Shown: piece by piece, positions 15,678 to 23,698 of the stretch
Numbering within the stretch: position 1 is the first letter of the stretch
Layout of the letters: the number at the start of each line of letters is the position of its first letter
Assembly: GCA_050480705.1 (NCBI GenBank)
Contig: JBJHAX010000002.1
Span: 70,781-134,780 of the forward strand
Direction: 5' to 3'
Source of the DNA: JBJHAX01 sp050480705
GTDB taxonomy: Bacteria > Actinomycetota > Nitriliruptoria > Nitriliruptorales > Nitriliruptoraceae
DNA: 64,000 nt
Notes under the pieces: model-generated
The model's input: the letters and a program-made list of their open reading frames with translations, nothing else
The model's database searches: none
What the model was told of the DNA's origin: nothing
Position numbers and translations under genes: made by a program

Positions 15678-16541
15678 TCAGGTCCCGGTGTCGATGCCGT
15701 CGAAGAGGTCCTGTTCGCGTTGCCCGGAACGCTCGGGCGTCGGCTCGCGCAGCGCGAACTGCTCGACGCCGAACACCTCGGCGGCGAGCTCGTCGGGCAG
15801 GTTGAGGAAGAACGAGTCGGCGCCGATCTGGCTTCGATGCGCCGCCATCGCATCACGCTTGAGTGGCCAGAATGCACGGACGTCGATCTGCGCGGTGATC
15901 GTGTCCGACGGCGAACCCAACACCATCTCGTCGTCACGCAGGTCGGCGTCACCGAACGGTGAGGGGATGCCGGCGTCGATGATGAGCTGGTGCACACGCA
16001 GCAGCCTCGAGCGCTCCAGCGTGTGCACGTAGCGTTTCGCGACGCGCCACGGGGTCCCGTCGACATCGGCGTCGGTGTCGGCGGCCAGACGCACCGCCAG
16101 CTCGGTCACCCGGTTGGCCATGATGTGGTCGGGGTGGCCGTAGCCGCCCTGCTCGTCGTCGGAGACGACGACGTGCGGGCGCTCGCGGCGCACCAGCGCG
16201 GCCAGGCGCGCGGCCGCTTCGGCGGCGTCGGCCTGATGGAAGGCCTCGGGATGCCGGTTCGCGTCACTGTCGGCCATGCCGCTGTCGCGGTAGCCCAGCG
16301 TGTGATGGGCATCAACACCGAGGATCCGCACCGCCTCGGCGAGTTCGGCACGACGATGCTCGACGAGTGTTCGCTCACCGAGATCGATGCCTGCGAGATT
16401 CTCGCCTTCTTCTCCCCCGGTGCACGTCACCACCACGGTGCGGCGCCCGAGCGCGGCAGCGGCGGCGAGCACCCCGCCACACGAGATCGACTCGTCGTCG
16501 GGATGCGGGTGCACACACATCAGCGTGGGGGGCGTGGACAT
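15678..16541 (-). CDS. mca: Mycothiol S-conjugate amidase
   Basis: Mca cleaves mycothiol S-conjugates to a mercapturic acid and GlcN-Ins, a detoxification route specific to mycothiol-making actinobacteria. The 287-residue protein has the PIG-L/LmbE zinc motif HPHPDDES at residues 11-18 and the second motif GYGHPDH. Mca-type signatures are 'TCTGGEEGENL', 'LGYRDSGMADSD' and the C-terminal DSFFLNLPDEL. The related deacetylase MshB has a different C-terminus, so Mca is the better call. The ATG at 16541 follows GAGGTG. The gene is divergent from rnd with 113 bp between them. Confidence 0.9.
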   Translation of the reverse strand: MSTPPTLMCVHPHPDDESISCGGVLAAAAALGRRTVVVTCTGGEEGENLAGIDLGERTLVEHRRAELAEAVRILGVDAHHTLGYRDSGMADSDANRHPEAFHQADAAEAAARLAALVRRERPHVVVSDDEQGGYGHPDHIMANRVTELAVRLAADTDADVDGTPWRVAKRYVHTLERSRLLRVHQLIIDAGIPSPFGDADLRDDEMVLGSPSDTITAQIDVRAFWPLKRDAMAAHRSQIGADSFFLNLPDELAAEVFGVEQFALREPTPERSGQREQDLFDGIDTGT

Positions 16542-16654
16542 CGACACCTCGCGACGTCGACCGGGCGGAGCGAACCACGCGTCGTGGCCCGTCTGCACCC
16601 GCTGGGCGGCAGGTGGCACACAGTACGCTCGTGGCGCGACGACCGAGGCGATGT

Positions 16655-17884
16655 GTGACCACACCGAACATACGGCTGGTGGACGAAACGGCTGCAGTCG
16701 CCGACGCCCTGATCGCGCTCGATGACGCCGAGGCCGTCGGTGTCGACGTCGAGCGTGCGGACGCGCACCGCTACTTCCGCCGCGCCGCACTCGTCCAGAT
16801 CGGTGCGGGCGAGAACTGCGTGCTCGTCGACGCGCTGAGCGTCGACGGTCTCGACGCGCTCGATGCGTTCCTCGACGGCCGGCTGGCGGTGCTGCACGCA
16901 GGCGAGAACGACCTCGCGCCGCTGAGCGACAAGCAGGTGCGCCCCAACCGTGTGGCCGACACCGCGGTCGCCGCCGCGGTGCTCGGTCTGCCGACCGGGT
17001 TGACGACACTGCTCGAATCGGTCCTCGAGGTCACCTTCGACGGTGACAAGAACGCCTTCCAGCGTGCCGACTGGGAGGCCCGGCCACTGCCCGACGACAT
17101 GGCCGCCTACGCCGCCATGGACGTCGTCCATCTGCCTGAGCTGTGGGCACGCCTCCACGAGCGTCTCCACGAGGCCGGACGGGTCAGCTGGTACGAGCAG
17201 GAGGCGGCTGCCGCACACGAACGCGCCTACAGCGACGACCGCCACTGGCGCAAGGTCAAGGGTGTCGGCCGCCTGCCGGCCGACGCCAGACGGATGGTGC
17301 GCGCGCTGTGGCTGCGGCGCGAAGCGCTCGCCCGTGAGCACGATCTGGCTCCCAACCATCTGCTGCGCGACGAGGTCATGGTCGAGTTCGCGCAGGATCC
17401 CCCTCGCACCGAAGCCCAGTTCGCCCGGCGGGCGGGCGGCCGGCGCCCCGTGCGCCGGCATGCGGCCGCCCTGCTCGAGGCGGTCGCGGACCCGCAGTCG
17501 GTCCACGGCGACGAGCAGGCCGACGAGCAAACCCCTGGCACGACCTCAGACGTGGACGACGAGCCACGCCGTTCCATCGGTGCGGCCGAGCGGGCGGTCG
17601 CACGCGAACTGCGCCGCACACGAGCACAGATCGCGAAGGAGCTCGGCATCGAGCCGGGTGTGCTGTGCCCGGGGCGCACCCTCGAGGTCGCCGTGGCGGG
17701 CCGTCCGGGAGACGGCGAGGAACTGTGCGCGAGCGTGGGGCTCAGACCCTGGCAGACCCAGCTGCTTTCGGATGCGATGTGGGCCACCTACGTCGAGGCG
17801 CTCGAGCGCGCGACCAGCGACGCTGCGGCCGCCGAGGCGCAGAGCGCACCACCTCGGAGCTCCGGTCGGACACCGACGGGCTAG
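16655..17884 (+). CDS. rnd: Ribonuclease D (DEDDy 3'-5' exonuclease with HRDC domains)
   Basis: RNase D trims tRNA precursors and other small RNAs from the 3' end. All five catalytic residues are visible at nearly the E. coli positions: D31 and E33 (VGVDVERAD), D86 (HAGENDLAPL), and Y152 and D156 (YAAMDV). Residues after about 215 form HRDC-type helical domains ('WRKVKGVGRLPADARRMVRA' is the first). The 409-residue length suits an actinobacterial RNase D with an extended C-terminus. The GTG at 16655 has GAGG upstream, and a TACGCT box lies at 16624-16629. Its stop codon shares CTAG with the stop of the convergent ispH. Confidence 0.9.
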   Translation: MTTPNIRLVDETAAVADALIALDDAEAVGVDVERADAHRYFRRAALVQIGAGENCVLVDALSVDGLDALDAFLDGRLAVLHAGENDLAPLSDKQVRPNRVADTAVAAAVLGLPTGLTTLLESVLEVTFDGDKNAFQRADWEARPLPDDMAAYAAMDVVHLPELWARLHERLHEAGRVSWYEQEAAAAHERAYSDDRHWRKVKGVGRLPADARRMVRALWLRREALAREHDLAPNHLLRDEVMVEFAQDPPRTEAQFARRAGGRRPVRRHAAALLEAVADPQSVHGDEQADEQTPGTTSDVDDEPRRSIGAAERAVARELRRTRAQIAKELGIEPGVLCPGRTLEVAVAGRPGDGEELCASVGLRPWQTQLLSDAMWATYVEALERATSDAAAAEAQSAPPRSSGRTPTG

Positions 17885-18840
17885 GAACTCGCGGCGGCCT
17901 GGAGCTTTCGCGCCAGGTTCGACGGGAGTGCGAACTCGACGTCCTCGTCGACGACGGTGACCGTGTCGACCACGACGCCGTCGCCATAGGCACACACGGC
18001 GTCGACGACGTCCTCGACGAGTTCCTCGGGCGCGGAGGCCCCGGAGGTGAGTCCGACCACGCCGGCGCCAGCGAGCCAGTCCTCGTCGATCTGCTCGGCG
18101 GTGTCGATCAGGTAGGCCCGCACCCCACGGTCTCGCGACACCTCGACGAGCCGCCGGGAGTTCGACGAGGTCTGCGAGCCGACGACCAGGATGACGTCAC
18201 AGCGCTCGGCGAGCACCTTCACCGCATCCTGGCGGTTCTGTGTCGCGTAGCAGATGTCGTCCTTCTTGGGCTGCTGCACCACCGGGAAGCGCTGCCGCAA
18301 CCGATCGACGATGCCGGCCGTCTCGTCCATCGACAGGGTCGTCTGCGTGATGTAGGCGACGTCGGCGTCGGCGTCGAGGTCGAGCGCGTCCACGTCGTCG
18401 ACCGTCTCGACCAGGCTGATCGACCGGGGCGCCTGCCCCATCGTGCCGATGACCTCCTGGTGGCCTTCGTGGCCGATGAGGACGATGTCCTTGCCGTCGC
18501 GCGCGTACCGCCGCGCCTCGTGATGCACTTTGGTCACCAGCGGGCAGGTCGCATCGATCAGCACGTGTCCGAGACGGCGGGAGTTCTCGAACGCCTCCGG
18601 TGGGGACCCGTGGGCGGAGAACACGATCACCGCCCCTTCGGGCACCTCGGTCTCGTCCTCGACGAACACCGCGCCACGCCGCTCCAGTGACGCCACGACG
18701 TGCGTGTTGTGCACGATCTCGTGGCGGACGTAGATGGGCGCGCCGTAGGCCTCCAGCGCCTTCTCGACGATCAGCACGGCGCGGTCGACACCGGCGCAGA
18801 AGCCCCGCGGTGCAGCGAGCAGGAGTGTGTGGACAGACAT
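17881..18840 (-). CDS. ispH: 4-hydroxy-3-methylbut-2-enyl diphosphate reductase
   Basis: IspH is the last enzyme of the MEP pathway; it reduces HMBPP to IPP and DMAPP with a [4Fe-4S] cluster. The three cluster cysteines are C15 (PRGFCAGVDR), C99 (DATCPLVTKVH) and C197 (DDICYATQNR), almost exactly as in E. coli (12, 96, 197). The substrate-binding His-containing stretches 'HEIVHNTHVV', SAHGSPPE and the Thr/Glu motif 'TQTTLSMDET' are present, as is GSQTSSNS near residue 220. Length 319 is normal. The enzyme needs ferredoxin-type electrons, and two ferredoxin genes lie 7 kb away, although linkage is not shown. It overlaps rnd by 4 bp tail to tail. Confidence 0.96.
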   Translation of the reverse strand: MSVHTLLLAAPRGFCAGVDRAVLIVEKALEAYGAPIYVRHEIVHNTHVVASLERRGAVFVEDETEVPEGAVIVFSAHGSPPEAFENSRRLGHVLIDATCPLVTKVHHEARRYARDGKDIVLIGHEGHQEVIGTMGQAPRSISLVETVDDVDALDLDADADVAYITQTTLSMDETAGIVDRLRQRFPVVQQPKKDDICYATQNRQDAVKVLAERCDVILVVGSQTSSNSRRLVEVSRDRGVRAYLIDTAEQIDEDWLAGAGVVGLTSGASAPEELVEDVVDAVCAYGDGVVVDTVTVVDEDVEFALPSNLARKLQAAASS

Positions 18841-18982
18841 GCCACGAGGGTAGCGGCCATGCGGCGGGCGACCAGGGTCCCACGAGGCGTGGCGTCACGG
18901 GTGCGCCTGCGGCCGCAACGAGCGCGCCGTCGGGGTGCCCGGCACGCATGAAGACCGACGCTGCGTATGGCAGACTGGGGCA

Positions 18983-19009
18983 AGGCCCGGTTCGTGCAGG
19001 ACCGGGCCT
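18983..19009 (+). promoter_or_regulatory. Perfect 9-bp hairpin upstream of the first TrkA gene
   Basis: AGGCCCGGT (18983-18991) and ACCGGGCCT (19001-19009) pair perfectly around a 9-nt loop, 60 bp before the trkA start. It may be an mRNA leader structure or a terminator for transcripts from upstream. No T-run follows. Confidence 0.4.
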
Positions 19010-19069
19010 CGAGCGCGCAGGGCCACCGGCAGCGGCCTTCTTCGAGTACGCCCCGCGCGGAGGACCCAC

Positions 19070-19765
19070 GTGCACATCATCATCGGCGGCTGTGGGCGTC
19101 TCGGTGCCGAGATCGCCGAACAGTTGTCCGAGGACTCCGACGTCGACGTCGTCGTCCTCGACACCGATCCGCTCGCATTCGACCGGCTGGGCACCGGCTT
19201 CAACGGCGAGGAGCTCGTCGGCGACTGCACCGACCGCGACACGCTCGAGAAGGCCGGCATCGCGCGTGCCGACGGGCTGATCGCCGTGACACGATCCGAC
19301 AACGCCAACCTGATGGCCGTCGAGATCGCGACACATCTCTACGACGTCCCGCGCACGATCGCGCGGCTGTTCAACCCCGAACGTGAGGACGTCTACCGCA
19401 AGCTCGGTGTCCGCTACGTCTCGTCCACCAACCTCATCGCGAAGCTGTTTCTCAACGAGTTCCGCGAGGAGAACTACCCGTTGCACGTCAGCTTCGTCGA
19501 TGCCGACGTCGCGATCGTCGACCTCGAGATCGATACGGCCGCCCACGGCATGACCGTCGCCGAGTTCGAACGGGACGGGCTGCTGCGTGTCGCCGCGGTA
19601 CGGCGGGGCGCCCGCGTGTTCATCCCGGACGCCAGCGACCGCATCGAGCGGGACGACGTGGTGACCGCAGCGATGAAGCCGAGCGCGAAACGTGGCCTGA
19701 GCGAGCTGGTCCGCGCCCCGAACGCCCATGCGATCGGCCGCGCGAACCGACCCGTGAGGAGCTGA
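19070..19765 (+). CDS. trkA: TrkA-type potassium uptake regulatory protein (RCK)
   Basis: This is the cytosolic NAD(H)-binding ring subunit that gates a TrkH-type K+ channel. The 231-residue protein has one RCK_N Rossmann domain (IIIGGCGRLGAEIAEQL, with GxGxxG as GCGRLG, and the acidic strand-end D in VVVLDTDP) and one RCK_C domain from about residue 140. The GTG follows GGAGG. A second trkA gene begins one base after this stop, and a small membrane protein gene and trkH follow, so the locus encodes a whole Ktr/Trk system. The protein has a 25-residue basic C-terminal tail that the second TrkA lacks. Confidence 0.9.
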   Translation: MHIIIGGCGRLGAEIAEQLSEDSDVDVVVLDTDPLAFDRLGTGFNGEELVGDCTDRDTLEKAGIARADGLIAVTRSDNANLMAVEIATHLYDVPRTIARLFNPEREDVYRKLGVRYVSSTNLIAKLFLNEFREENYPLHVSFVDADVAIVDLEIDTAAHGMTVAEFERDGLLRVAAVRRGARVFIPDASDRIERDDVVTAAMKPSAKRGLSELVRAPNAHAIGRANRPVRS

Positions 19766-19766
19766 G

Positions 19767-20423
19767 GTGTACGTCGTCATCGCAGGTGGCGGGCGCATCG
19801 GGCGCTACATCGCACGTGACCTCGCCGACAAGCACCACGAGGTGACGGTGATCGAACGCATCGCGACGCGCTGCGAGGAACTCGTCGCCGAGTCGCGGGT
19901 GCTGGTCATCGAAGGTGACGCCTGCGACGTGCGCTACCAGGAACAGGCGCACGTCGACCGTGCGGACGCGTTCGTCGCCACGACCCATGAGGACGACGAC
20001 AACCTCGTCGCCTGCCAGCTCGCACGCATCGAGTTCGACGTCCCGCGTGCGATCAGCCGGGTGAACACGCCCAAGAACGTCGAGATCTTCGAGGCGCTGG
20101 GCATCGAAGCGGTCTCGTCCACCCGCCTGATCTCCGAGTTGCTCGAGCACGAGTTCTCGGTCGGAGAGCTCGTGCATCTGACGAGCCTGCGCGGCGGCCG
20201 CGTCGAGATCGTCGAGCTGCGCCTGCCGGAGCGTGGACACAAGCGCGCGGTGCGCGTGGAGGATCTCGACCTGCCGCGCCAGTCGGTGCTGGTCGCGATC
20301 TTCCGTGGCGACGAGACGCTGATTCCATCGGGCGACACCGAGCTGCTGGCCGGTGACGAGGTCGTGGCGCTGACCTCACCGGAGCACGAAGACGCGCTGA
20401 CCCGTGCGCTGCTGGGGCGGTGA
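19767..20423 (+). CDS. trkA: TrkA-type potassium uptake regulatory protein (second copy)
   Basis: This is a 218-residue RCK protein with the nucleotide motif VIAGGGRIGRYIARDLA, acidic D/E partner in VTVIERIATRC, and an RCK_C domain ending LLAGDEVVALTSPEHED. It starts at GTG 19767, one base after the previous stop, with GAGGAG just upstream. The two TrkA proteins are clearly paralogous but divergent, so they may form a mixed octameric ring or bind different nucleotides. Paired TrkA proteins of this size are common in actinobacteria, where they replace the double-length enterobacterial TrkA. Confidence 0.9.
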   Translation: MYVVIAGGGRIGRYIARDLADKHHEVTVIERIATRCEELVAESRVLVIEGDACDVRYQEQAHVDRADAFVATTHEDDDNLVACQLARIEFDVPRAISRVNTPKNVEIFEALGIEAVSSTRLISELLEHEFSVGELVHLTSLRGGRVEIVELRLPERGHKRAVRVEDLDLPRQSVLVAIFRGDETLIPSGDTELLAGDEVVALTSPEHEDALTRALLGR

Positions 20424-20425
20424 GC

Positions 20426-20569
20426 ATGAGCAGTGACGCACGCACGCAACGGGGCTCCAATGTCAAAGGCGGGCTGCGCGGCGTCGCGATCGTCGTCGGC
20501 CTCGGCGCCGGTGTGCTGCTCGCCGGCGCCGTCATCGCCTGGCTCGCCGTGCTCGTGATGGCGCGGTGA
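20426..20569 (+). CDS. Small single-pass membrane protein in the Trk locus
   Basis: This 47-codon frame starts 2 bp after the trkA stop. It encodes a polar, basic N-terminus (about residues 1-18), one long hydrophobic stretch rich in Gly, Ala, Val and Leu (about 20-45) and a short MAR end. A GGTGAGC-like ribosome site precedes the ATG. I do not recognise a family. Position between trkA and trkH, tight spacing, and one clean transmembrane helix suggest a small accessory subunit or assembly factor of the K+ transporter. This is inferred from context; no homology was seen. Confidence 0.5.
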   Translation: MSSDARTQRGSNVKGGLRGVAIVVGLGAGVLLAGAVIAWLAVLVMAR

Positions 20570-20639
20570 GCGGCATGCGGCTGCTCGAGGTTCTCCGGAC
20601 GTTCGTCGGCATCCGTGGGCGCGCCGGGCGAGGACGACG

Positions 20640-22175
20640 ATGAGCGTGCTGCTGCGCCCCGGACCGGACGACCTGCGGCTCATCGGGTTCTACCTCGGCA
20701 AGGTGCTGCTGGGGCTCGGGCTCGTGATGCTGGTGCCGCTGGCCGTCGCGCTCGCGATGCGCGAGTGGAACTCGGCGAGCGCGTTCGGCGTCGGCGCAGG
20801 CGTCGCGATCCTCGTCGGTGCGCTCAGCGATGTGCGCCTGTCGACGCGCAGGCCGCTGACCTGGGCGCATGGGATGGTGATCGTCGCGCTCGCATGGGCG
20901 GTCGGCGCGGTCTTCGCAGCGATCCCGATGTATCTGTCGGGACGTTTCTCGCATCCGCTCGCCGCACTGTTCGAGGCGATGTCGGCGCTGACCACCACCG
21001 GCATGTCGGTCATCCACGATCTGGACCACACACCGGTGTCGGAGGACTTCTATCGGCACCTGCTGCAGTTCGCCGGCGGGCAGGGCATCGTGATCGTGGT
21101 GCTGTCGCTGTTCGCGAGCGGCGGCGCACGCATCGCGAGCCTGTACGTGTCGGAGGGGCGTGACGAGCGCATCCTGCCGAACTTCATCCGCACGGCGCGC
21201 TTCATCTTCATGGTCGCCGGCACCTTCCTGGTGCTGGGGACCACAGCGCTGTTCGTCGCGCTTCGCGCCGCCGGATTCGAGACCTCGCGCGCCTTCTATC
21301 ACGCGATCAACCTGTTCTTCGCCTCGTTCGACACCGGCGGCTTCTCTGTGATGCAGTCCTCGATCGCCTACTACCACTCGATGTCGGTCGAGATCGTGGT
21401 GATGCTGCTGATGATCGCGGGCACGCTGTCGTTCGGTCTGCACTTCGCGCTGTGGCGCGACGATCCGCGTGAGGTGCTGCGCCACCTCGAGACACGCACG
21501 CTCGCGCTGACCAGCGCCGTCTTCTTCGCGGCGGTGTGCTTCGGTCTGCTGCGCGCCGGCACCTACGGTGACGTCACCTCGCTGTTCCGCAAGGGGCTGT
21601 TCACGCTCGTCTCCGCGGTGTCGAGCACCGGGCATCAGGTCAACGCCGGCCAGACCTACCTGACCGACTGGGGCGTGCTCGCTCCCGCTGCGATCGTCGG
21701 AGCGATGGCGATCGGTGGGATGGCGTCGTCCACCGCCGGCGGGATCAAGGCGATGCGTGTCGGTGTCGCGTTCAAGGCGCTGGTGCACGACATCCGCCGG
21801 ATTCTGCTGCCCGAGTCGTCGCTGGTCGTCACCACCTACCACGCGGGCCGCCGGCGCGTGCTGCGTGACGACGTCGCCCGCGGGGCCACGGCGATCCTGC
21901 TGTTGTTCATCGGCAGCTACCTGGTCGGCGCGATGGTCGGCTTGCTGTACGGCGAACACGACATCACGCAGACGATGTTCGAGTCGGTGTCGGTCGCATC
22001 GAACATCGGCATCTCCATCGGGGTCGTGTCGCCCGACATGCCCAAGGGGCTCATGGCGACCTACATCGTGCAGATGTGGCTCGGGCGCCTGGAGTTCGTC
22101 GCCGTGTTCGCGCTCATCGGCTACATGCTGTCTCTGGCCCGCCATCGTGCGCGCGGCACGCGAGCACGGCCGTGA
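20640..22175 (+). CDS. trkH: TrkH-type potassium transporter membrane subunit
   Basis: This ion-translocating subunit takes up K+ together with the TrkA ring. The 511-residue protein has the expected four M1-P-M2 repeats. The first filter-like loop is 'SALTTTGMSVIHDLD', others are 'SFDTGGFSVMQSS', 'SAVSSTGHQVNAGQ' and 'SVASNIGISIGVVS'. The 'GGMASSTAGGIKAMR' motif before the third or fourth repeat is typical of TrkH/KtrB proteins. The ATG at 20640 overlaps the stop of a possible 22-codon frame (ATGA). The stop overlaps the GTG of the next gene, so that gene belongs to the same operon. Confidence 0.92.
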   Translation: MSVLLRPGPDDLRLIGFYLGKVLLGLGLVMLVPLAVALAMREWNSASAFGVGAGVAILVGALSDVRLSTRRPLTWAHGMVIVALAWAVGAVFAAIPMYLSGRFSHPLAALFEAMSALTTTGMSVIHDLDHTPVSEDFYRHLLQFAGGQGIVIVVLSLFASGGARIASLYVSEGRDERILPNFIRTARFIFMVAGTFLVLGTTALFVALRAAGFETSRAFYHAINLFFASFDTGGFSVMQSSIAYYHSMSVEIVVMLLMIAGTLSFGLHFALWRDDPREVLRHLETRTLALTSAVFFAAVCFGLLRAGTYGDVTSLFRKGLFTLVSAVSSTGHQVNAGQTYLTDWGVLAPAAIVGAMAIGGMASSTAGGIKAMRVGVAFKALVHDIRRILLPESSLVVTTYHAGRRRVLRDDVARGATAILLLFIGSYLVGAMVGLLYGEHDITQTMFESVSVASNIGISIGVVSPDMPKGLMATYIVQMWLGRLEFVAVFALIGYMLSLARHRARGTRARP

Positions 22176-22891
22176 GTCGCCCGCCGGCAGACGACGCAGC
22201 GCAGCGGGGCCTCGGCCGCACACGCTGGCTGCTTCTCACCCCGATCGCCGGGCTCGTGCTGATCGCCGCCGGGGTGATCGCGCTCGAAGCCGCGCATCCC
22301 CAACGTGATACCGCGGGCGTGGCCGTCGGCGGGGTGCCGGACCTCGCGGCGAGTCAGGTGCGCACCTGCCTGCCCCACGACGATGCGACCGTGCGCGAGC
22401 TACGCGACGCACAGACGCCACGTGCGCGCATCTCCTCGTCGCAGGTGTTCGCCTGCCCGCGTGCCTACGACGGGCTCGAGGTGACCTACGCGGGCGAGGT
22501 CGTCGGCGAGTTGCTGCCACGCACCGGCGGGGTGTGGGCGCAGGTCAACGACGACGCCTATGCGCTCGAAACCGGGCCGATGGTCGGCCACCGGGAGCAC
22601 GCCGGCTTCAACACCGGGCTCGCCGTCTGGGTTCCCGACGGGCTGCACGAACGCATCGACGGAGTCGGCAGGCCGGCCATGCGCGGCGACGTCGTGCTCG
22701 TCACCGGAACGCTGCTGCGTGCCGACCCGGACGACGGGGGCGGCGTCACGCTGCGCGCCGACGGTCTGGAGGTGCTCGCGACGGCGACGGCGGTGGACGT
22801 GCCGCTGCACACCACGCAGGCGATCATCGCCGCGCTGCTCCTTGCTGTGGCGTTCGCGGCGCTGTTGTGGGCGCGCCGCCGGGCACGTTGA
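22172..22891 (+). CDS. Two-helix membrane protein with an OB-fold-like extracytoplasmic domain
   Basis: The 239-residue protein starts at a GTG overlapping the trkH stop (GTGA). It has one helix at about residues 19-40 and a second near residues 212-232, with a basic ARRRAR tail. Between them lies a domain of about 160 residues whose central part ('YDGLEVTYAGEVVGELLPR' to 'GDVVLVTGTLLRADPDDGG') looks like an OB-fold of the nucleic-acid or small-ligand-binding type found in secreted proteins. Two cysteines (TCLPHD and FACPRA) could form a disulfide outside the cell. No named family was recognised. Coupling to trkH hints at a role with the K+ transporter or in envelope stress. Confidence 0.55.
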   Translation: MSRPPADDAAQRGLGRTRWLLLTPIAGLVLIAAGVIALEAAHPQRDTAGVAVGGVPDLAASQVRTCLPHDDATVRELRDAQTPRARISSSQVFACPRAYDGLEVTYAGEVVGELLPRTGGVWAQVNDDAYALETGPMVGHREHAGFNTGLAVWVPDGLHERIDGVGRPAMRGDVVLVTGTLLRADPDDGGGVTLRADGLEVLATATAVDVPLHTTQAIIAALLLAVAFAALLWARRRAR

Positions 22892-22993
22892 ATCCGGTGC
22901 TGTCCCGGCGACCGCTGCCGACCGCGGCAGGCGGGCGGCCGGACACCGCACGGCGTCGCGGCTTCGTCGGCCAGGCGTCTGGCAGGGCGGGCG

Positions 22994-23695
22994 TCAGCGT
23001 TTGTCGGTGAGCCCGGCCTCCTGCGACGACGGGCACAGCGGTTCGATCGGGCAGTCGTCGCAGCGCGGACGCCGCGCATCGCAGGTCCGGCGGCCGTGAT
23101 GGATGAACACATCCGAGACCTCCAGCCAGCGCTGTTGCGGGAACAGTCGCATCAGATCACGCTCGATGCGCGTCGCGTCACGTTGACGGGTCAGCAGCAG
23201 ACGCCTCGAGATCCGCGCGACATGGGTGTCGACCACCACTCCGGCGTTGATCCCGAATCCGTTTGACAGCACCACGTTCGCGGTCTTGCGTGCGACCCCG
23301 GGCAGTGCGACGAGCTCCTCCATCGTCCCCGGAACCTCGCCGCCGTGACGCTCGAGCAGCAGCCGGGCGCTGGCCTGCACGTTGCGGGCCTTCTGACGAA
23401 ACAGCCCGAGCGCCCCGACGAGCTCTTCGATCCGTTCGATCGGCGCGCCGGCGATCGCCTCGGGGCCGTCGAACTCGGCGAACAGCCGCCGGGTGACCTC
23501 GTTGACCTTCACGTCCGTGGACTGCGCCGAGAGCATGGTCGCGACGAGCAGCTCCCAGCGGTCACGAAACTCCAGCGCGATACGCGCATCGGGCAGCTCG
23601 GCACACAGCACGTCGAGGATGACCGGCGCGCGCAGGGTCTTGCCCCGTCGGCGCGTCAGATCCGCAGGGATCACGACACGTCGGTCCACGCTCAA
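22994..23695 (-). CDS. nth: Endonuclease III
   Basis: This bifunctional DNA glycosylase/AP lyase removes oxidised pyrimidines in base excision repair. The helix-hairpin-helix 'LPGVARKTANVVLSNGFG' contains the catalytic Lys, and VDTHVARISRRL has the catalytic Asp. The C-terminal [4Fe-4S] loop is C-x6-C-x2-C-x5-C (CDARRPRCDDCPIEPLC). Length about 233. The start is a TTG 3 bp after the glpX stop; a GTG six bases further in is an equally fair choice and would remove two residues. It probably shares a message with glpX. Confidence 0.94.
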   Translation of the reverse strand: MSVDRRVVIPADLTRRRGKTLRAPVILDVLCAELPDARIALEFRDRWELLVATMLSAQSTDVKVNEVTRRLFAEFDGPEAIAGAPIERIEELVGALGLFRQKARNVQASARLLLERHGGEVPGTMEELVALPGVARKTANVVLSNGFGINAGVVVDTHVARISRRLLLTRQRDATRIERDLMRLFPQQRWLEVSDVFIHHGRRTCDARRPRCDDCPIEPLCPSSQEAGLTDKR

Positions 23696-23698
23696 GGC

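Noticed and set aside
20575..20643. 22-codon frame MRLLEVLRTFVGIRGRAGRG before trkH
   Set aside because: Too short to support alone. It could simply be a coupling leader for trkH; it is kept only as part of a finding.
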